Assembly: GCF_001575205.1 (NCBI RefSeq)
Contig: NZ_LSRE01000011.1
Location: 45,568-109,567 of the forward strand
Length of the DNA stretch: 64,000 nt
Direction: 5' to 3'
Source: Tsukamurella pseudospumae
GTDB lineage: Bacteria > Actinomycetota > Actinomycetes > Mycobacteriales > Mycobacteriaceae
The notes below the pieces were generated by a model. The model was given only the letters and a program-made list of their open reading frames with translations, ran no database searches and had not been told where the DNA came from. Below, piece after piece: positions 59,743-64,000 of the stretch; position 1 is the stretch's first letter; each line of letters begins with the position of its first letter. The translations under genes were made by a program, and so were the position numbers.

Positions 59743-60548
59743 CACCGTCCACGACCGGGCCCACACTCACCGGCGTCCACCTCGACCACGTCGACGTAGT
59801 CCTGTCGGGCACCACCATCGTCAACGGTGCGACAGTCGTCGCCGAGCCCGGCCGGATCACCGGGATCGTCGGCCCGAACGGGAGCGGCAAATCGACGCTC
59901 CTTCGCACCATCTACCGAGATCTACGACCGCACGCCGGCAAAGTTCTGGTGGGCGACCGTGACATCCGTTCCTTAGGCGCAGCAGAGGCAGCCCGCCTCG
60001 TGGCCGCGGTACCGCAGGAGCGCGGAACCGAGTTCGACTTCACCACCGGCGATGTCGTCGCGCTAGGGCGAATCCCACACCAGGGCCGGTTCGGCGGCGC
60101 GACCACAACTGATGCCGACGCGGTACGCCGAGCGATCGCCGATGTCGGACTGGAGGGATTCGAGAACCGCACGTTCGCGCACCTGTCCGGTGGCGAGAAG
60201 CAACGCGCCCTGCTCGCCCGATGCTTCGCGCAGGGCGGCGAGGTCCTGGTTCTGGACGAACCTACCAATCACCTCGACATCAATCATCAGGTCCAGCTGC
60301 TACGGATCCTGCGCAGCCGAGCCGCGACCACGGTGATCACCCTGCACGATCTCAATGCCGCGGCGGCGGCGTGCGACACCCTGTTCGTCGTGCACCACGG
60401 CCGGATCGTCGCGCACGGCGCAGCCAGCGACGTGCTCACTGTCGACCTGCTCGACGCCGTCTTCGGGGTCACGGCAACGGTTTCCACCGATACCCGCTCC
60501 GGGCGTCCGATCATCGCCGTCGACTACCGGGGAGGACCGCATGACTGA
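59739..60548 (+). CDS. Siderophore-type ABC transporter ATPase
   Basis: 269 residues. Walker A GPNGSGKST, Q-loop PQERGTEF, signature LSGGEKQR, Walker B VLVLDEPTNHLD and switch His in TLHDLN. FecE/BtuD-like. Start GTG is preceded by AGGAGG and overlaps the permease stop. It energises the import system and overlaps the downstream MFS gene by 8 bp. Confidence 0.92.
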   Translation: MTPSTTGPTLTGVHLDHVDVVLSGTTIVNGATVVAEPGRITGIVGPNGSGKSTLLRTIYRDLRPHAGKVLVGDRDIRSLGAAEAARLVAAVPQERGTEFDFTTGDVVALGRIPHQGRFGGATTTDADAVRRAIADVGLEGFENRTFAHLSGGEKQRALLARCFAQGGEVLVLDEPTNHLDINHQVQLLRILRSRAATTVITLHDLNAAAAACDTLFVVHHGRIVAHGAASDVLTVDLLDAVFGVTATVSTDTRSGRPIIAVDYRGGPHD

Positions 60549-61785
60549 CACGGATACCGGTTTCAACCGGCCACTTCTGGCCGCTGCCGGATTGCTGTCT
60601 TTGACCGCGATGGCGGAGATGGGCGTGGTCAACATCGCCCTCCCCTCTCTCGCGGCCGATCTCGGTGTGTCCATCGCGGCTGCGCAGTGGGTGGTTCTCG
60701 CCTACCAGCTGCCGCTGACGGTGCTCTTGATCCCGGTCGGTTTCCTCCTCGACCGTCGTCCGATGCGCCTGGTAGTGCTTATCGCGCTGGGCGTCTTCGG
60801 GCTCAGCGGGATTGCTGCATGGGCGGCGCCCACCGCGCACGGCCTGTGGTGGCTCATTGCAGTCCGTGGTCTACAGGGCGCTGCCGGTGCCATCTTGTTC
60901 GTGATGATGCCGATGCTCGCGATCCGGTCCGCTCCTGCCGGACGCGCTCCGACGGCGCTGTCGGTGACCGCCACCCTCGGCCCTCTCGGGGCGGTTCTCG
61001 GACCGGTCTTGGGCGGTCTCGCCGTCGATGCGGCCGGTTGGCGGGCCGCCTTTCTGGTCAAGATCCCATTCGCGATTGCCGCGGCACTGCTGATCCTGCG
61101 GGCACTGCCCTCCGCCGCCCGAGCACCGGCGCCACCTCCGGGCGCCGACACGAGCGATGGCTCCGGCGGCGTCTTGTTCCGGTCGGCCCAGCGGCTACGG
61201 TCGATCACCGCAACCAGAGCTCTGCACGGACTTCTCCTGGGCACGCTCGGGCTCGCCGCAGCGATGCAGGCCATGCAGTTCACCGTGTCCTACGTCTTCC
61301 AGACCCAGGGGTGGCAGGCCTCACGAACTGCTCTGGTGCTGACCGCCTTCGCTCTCGTCATGGCGGCGACATCGGTGCTCGCCGGGCGGCTGGCTGAGGC
61401 ACGAGGCCCCGCGAGGGTAGCGATCACCGGCGCAACGACCGTCGTAGTAGGGCTGACGGCCCTGACCGCGATGCTGGGCCGTACAGACGTCCTCGTCGTG
61501 TTGCTCGCTCTGATCGTGGTTGGAGTCGGCATGGGCCTCTACGGAGGCCCCACCCAGGCATGGGTGATGAACAGCGCGCCCGCCGGTGCTACCGCGACCG
61601 TCGCCGGCACAATGCAGTTGGCGCGAACCGCCGGCTTCGCAATCGGCCCCCTCGTCGCCAGTCTCGCTCTCACAACCTCCCCTCACGGCACCCTCGCCCT
61701 GATCGGAGCAACCGCGGGCGCGATCCTCGCCGGCGCGTGCTTTACGGTGACGAACCGGAAGCAGCGCGAGGCCCGTAACGCTTAG
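60541..61785 (+). CDS. MFS transporter, likely siderophore-linked
   Basis: 414 residues with twelve hydrophobic helices; LDRRPMRL is the MFS loop 2-3 motif and ALSVTATLGPLGAVLGPVLGG is motif C, typical of drug/H+ antiporters (DHA family). Because it is coupled to a siderophore-type importer, siderophore export or recycling is plausible, though drug efflux cannot be excluded. Last gene of the operon. Confidence 0.85.
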   Translation: MTDTDTGFNRPLLAAAGLLSLTAMAEMGVVNIALPSLAADLGVSIAAAQWVVLAYQLPLTVLLIPVGFLLDRRPMRLVVLIALGVFGLSGIAAWAAPTAHGLWWLIAVRGLQGAAGAILFVMMPMLAIRSAPAGRAPTALSVTATLGPLGAVLGPVLGGLAVDAAGWRAAFLVKIPFAIAAALLILRALPSAARAPAPPPGADTSDGSGGVLFRSAQRLRSITATRALHGLLLGTLGLAAAMQAMQFTVSYVFQTQGWQASRTALVLTAFALVMAATSVLAGRLAEARGPARVAITGATTVVVGLTALTAMLGRTDVLVVLLALIVVGVGMGLYGGPTQAWVMNSAPAGATATVAGTMQLARTAGFAIGPLVASLALTTSPHGTLALIGATAGAILAGACFTVTNRKQREARNA

Positions 61786-61970
61786 CCTGATTGGCGCCGC
61801 GCCGCGATCGACGACGATCGAGTCTTCCCACCGACTTCAGGGTGCAACAGCCGGGTAGTTCAACGGTGGCGTATCCGCACGGGGTCTCCGTCCCCGAATT
61901 GGTGAGTCAGAGTCGCTCGGTGCCAGCGCGATCCACATGACTCCGCGCGGCACCGTGCCGTAGCAGTAGG

Positions 61971-63422
61971 CTAGATCGGCCGCCCCCTCATGAGCAGTCC
62001 GCGCGCTACATCTACCGCCAGGAACAGGGCGAGCGGAATCCCGAACCACGGCAGCGCATAGCCGAGCGTGATGACCAGCGTGGCGATGCCGACTGCAGCA
62101 CTGGCTGGGAGTCGGGTGAACGCACCGCGGGCGGGAGTTCGCCCCACCGGGCGGCTACCTGTGCGCGGTCGGCGCTGCCACCACATCCGGTAACCGCGGG
62201 CAATGACGGTGACCAACGCGATTGCTAGGAGCACTAGCGCGATCTGGTTTGCGAGTCCGAAGAGGATACCCATGTGTAGTGCGATGCCGAGGTTGGCCAT
62301 CTTCGCTGCGATCGGCCAGTCGGCAAACCACTGCGCGCTTGTTACGGATGCGGTGTCTCCGTTGATCGCGATGGAGTTCGGGGAGAACTGCCAAGCGTTC
62401 CGGACTTCGGTAACCGTGAATGCCTTGTTGGCAACACTCGGGATCCCGATCTCGGCCTTATCGGTGATTCCACTGGCCAGTGCCGTGTCGTAGACCCGGT
62501 CAAGTTGATCCACGTTGTGCGAAACGAGTGCCGCGGTCTCAGCCTTCGTCGGTTTCGTCGTCGACTTCGCAGCCGCCGGTTCGAGGCTGGTGGCAACTGT
62601 CGGCTGAGTCCAGTGCAATGCCTGGCGTAGCTCAGTGATGTTGCCGCCCGCATGTTTTGACCATGTCAAACCTGTGGCGGACAGGAACAACAAACCGATC
62701 ACGATCCACACGCCGACCGCACCGTGCCAGTTCAAAGTGCGGGTACGTCCCGCGGCCTTTCGGTCGATGGTCAGCATCCTTCGGGGGAGCGAGCGCTCGT
62801 CCCTGCGGCGTTGCCTTTGCTGGCGGTACCAGAGGAAGAGCCCGCCAAGGGAGATGATCCACAGCCAGGAGGCGGCGATTTCGCTGTAGTTTCGGCCGAA
62901 GTCGCCCAAGTGGAGGTTACGGTGCAAGCCGTCGATCCAGGTGCGCATCGGCAGTGACCCGCTGCTCCCGTACACCACCAACTGGCCCTGGGGCTTCGCC
63001 GTCACAGGATCAATGAACACCGCCCAGCGCTTCGACTCACCCAGCGAGGTATCCGTGAACATCACTCGTGTGGTCTCGCCGGCATCGCGAGCGGGGCGCA
63101 CAGCCGCGATTGTGAGATCGGGCCGTTCTGCCATAGCGGAACGCACCTGATCCGCGATCGGCTTGGCCGCCCCTGTGCTGTCGGTGTGCAGCTCAGCGCG
63201 GTAGATGACCGTCTCCAGCGTCGGAGCAATTGCATAAGCGCCACCGCTGATCGCCGCGATCAGCAGGAACGGTCCCACGAGAATGCCCGCGTAGAAGTGC
63301 CAGCGCAGTATCAGTTGGCGCCACAGTGCTGCAGGGCCCGGCTGCGTAGGCGGCCGAGCGGAAGGCGCTGACTCTGATTCGGGCGGGTCGGTGTGTTCAT
63401 CGGTGTTGTTGGAAATGACCAC
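61971..63422 (-). CDS. PepSY-associated membrane protein (iron-regulated type)
   Basis: 483 residues of the PepSY_TM family: an N-terminal helix (RWHFYAGILVGPFLLIAAISGG), extracytoplasmic PepSY domain, a central pair of helices with conserved His (WIDGLHRNLHLGD, NWHGAVGVWI) and a C-terminal helix cluster. Similar proteins are often iron-regulated and may reduce ferric siderophores. It lies opposite the siderophore-type operon, consistent with that role. The GTG at 63422 follows GGGA; other starts upstream cannot be excluded. It is next to an IS21-type remnant. Confidence 0.8.
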   Translation of the reverse strand: MVISNNTDEHTDPPESESAPSARPPTQPGPAALWRQLILRWHFYAGILVGPFLLIAAISGGAYAIAPTLETVIYRAELHTDSTGAAKPIADQVRSAMAERPDLTIAAVRPARDAGETTRVMFTDTSLGESKRWAVFIDPVTAKPQGQLVVYGSSGSLPMRTWIDGLHRNLHLGDFGRNYSEIAASWLWIISLGGLFLWYRQQRQRRRDERSLPRRMLTIDRKAAGRTRTLNWHGAVGVWIVIGLLFLSATGLTWSKHAGGNITELRQALHWTQPTVATSLEPAAAKSTTKPTKAETAALVSHNVDQLDRVYDTALASGITDKAEIGIPSVANKAFTVTEVRNAWQFSPNSIAINGDTASVTSAQWFADWPIAAKMANLGIALHMGILFGLANQIALVLLAIALVTVIARGYRMWWQRRPRTGSRPVGRTPARGAFTRLPASAAVGIATLVITLGYALPWFGIPLALFLAVDVARGLLMRGRPI

Positions 63423-63723
63423 GGATGCGGTGTCCCTTCTGACGCTGCCCGGGCTGCGGGACAGATGTACATGCACCGTTAGTCGGGCGCCCGACAGTGA
63501 AAGTTCCCAGCGAATCCGGTTCGCGGAACTGCAGCGCCGATGATCGCACCTGCGGTGAGGGCCGGAACGGCAAGCACGAGTGCTCATCGTCGGCACCTGT
63601 CGTCCGAGTGGCGGCCAGATTCGCGAGCGTAGGCATGACCGGGAACTGACCGCTGTCCTTGATCAGGCTCATCGAAAGTCCCCAGTGATGCTCATTGAAA
63701 TTCCTCACCTGGGTGCGGTCGGA
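63423..63723. other. Gap between the PepSY gene and the IS21 istB gene
   Basis: 301 bp. It should contain one end of the IS21 element, but I cannot define the terminal inverted repeat. A TGTCCTTGATC at 63655 is a candidate inner boundary because IS21 termini usually begin with TG. No gene seen. Confidence 0.4.
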
Positions 63724-64000
63724 TTATAGCGGTCGGCGGCTGGGTGCGATTGCTGTGCGGTGGGTTTCGTTGCGGGCGTGGTGGTCTCGTAGTCGGTAGC
63801 TGTCGCCGTCGAGTTTGAGGACGACGGAGCGGTGTAGGAGCCTGTCGAGCATGGCCGCGGCGACGGTGGTGTCGCCGAGGACTTCGCCCCATTCGGAGAC
63901 CGATCGGTTGGTGGTGATGACGATCGATGTTTTCAGATACCGTTGCGCGACAACCTGAAACAACGCTGATGCGGCTTCGGCGGGCAAGGGGAGGTAGCCG
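63724..64000 (-). mobile_element. istB: IS21-family element: istB ATPase, C-terminal part (runs off window)
   Basis: The last 92 residues of an IstB-type transposition helper ATPase are visible: YLPLPAEAASALFQVVAQRY, then TTNRSVSEWGEVLGD and AAAMLDRLLHRSVVLKLDGDSYR, the family's C-terminal signature. The frame is open to the window end, so the Walker A part and the istA transposase lie beyond 64000. It marks a mobile-element boundary beside the accessory iron-acquisition genes. Confidence 0.92.

Noticed and set aside
61786..61970. A tRNA-like stretch (GGTAGTTCAAC-type) between the MFS and PepSY genes
   Set aside because: No acceptor stem, anticodon arm or T-arm could be fitted around it.
1..64000. 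CRISPR arrays, rRNA and tRNA genes, prophage or replication origin
   Set aside because: No regularly spaced direct repeats, RNA gene signatures, phage structural genes or DnaA-box clusters were seen on reading both strands.

Overview
The window is high-GC actinobacterial DNA from a mycolic-acid producer (order Mycobacteriales). The arabinogalactan genes dprE1, dprE2, aftA and embC-embA-embB, an EspR-like nucleoid protein, BioQ-type biotin control and several leaderless promoters (a -10 hexamer about 6-8 nt before the start codon) all point this way. Genus cannot be proved from the sequence; Tsukamurella or a close relative is my best guess.

Layout. 1-543 is the end of glmS. 556-5583 (minus) is a four-gene ectoine catabolic operon (M20 deacetylase, transaminase, ectoine hydrolase, semialdehyde dehydrogenase), with a lone sigma region 4 protein upstream. 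5926-7794 is a divergent acyl-CoA dehydrogenase/TetR pair. 8018-12160 holds dprE1-dprE2-aftA for decaprenyl-phospho-arabinose supply and galactan priming. The block that follows, 12164-20841, separates aftA from embC. It carries an SDR, an IdeR-box-associated siderophore-binding lipoprotein, a Tat-exported metallophosphoesterase, the biotin ECF transporter bioYMN with divergent bioQ and an operator palindrome, aroQ, an EspR homologue, and an IrrE-type protease paired with a MAB_1171c-like membrane protein. 20945-30945 is embCAB.

30974-47598 is mixed: GNAT, carboxylesterase, BCCT osmolyte transporter, AIM24 protein, and a compact DevR/DevS hypoxia-type module (DesA-like desaturase, devR, a small unknown protein, devS) whose two divergent promoters each carry a DosR-like GGGAC-N4-GTCCC box. 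Then come a cysteine dioxygenase-rhodanese fusion, a quaternary-amine ABC importer, the rifamycin-protection ATPase HelR behind a RAE-like inverted repeat, a DUF1345 protein and an MpaB-type oxygenase with TetR. 48285-48585 is a non-coding stretch with stacked hairpins and a 20-bp tandem duplication. 48586-52907 is a TetR-controlled SDR / saccharopine-dehydrogenase-like / acyl-CoA ligase operon.

From about 53 kb the sequence looks accessory: a LysR gene with the folate-independent methionine synthase pair mesX-mesD, a decayed 1.2-kb stretch, a siderophore-type ABC importer with an MFS carrier, a PepSY membrane protein, and the 3' end of an IS21-family istB running off the window.

Themes are cell-envelope arabinan synthesis, compatible-solute uptake and turnover, iron and biotin acquisition, and antibiotic tolerance determinants: the benzothiazinone-target Cys in DprE1, an EmbB motif linked to ethambutol resistance, and HelR.
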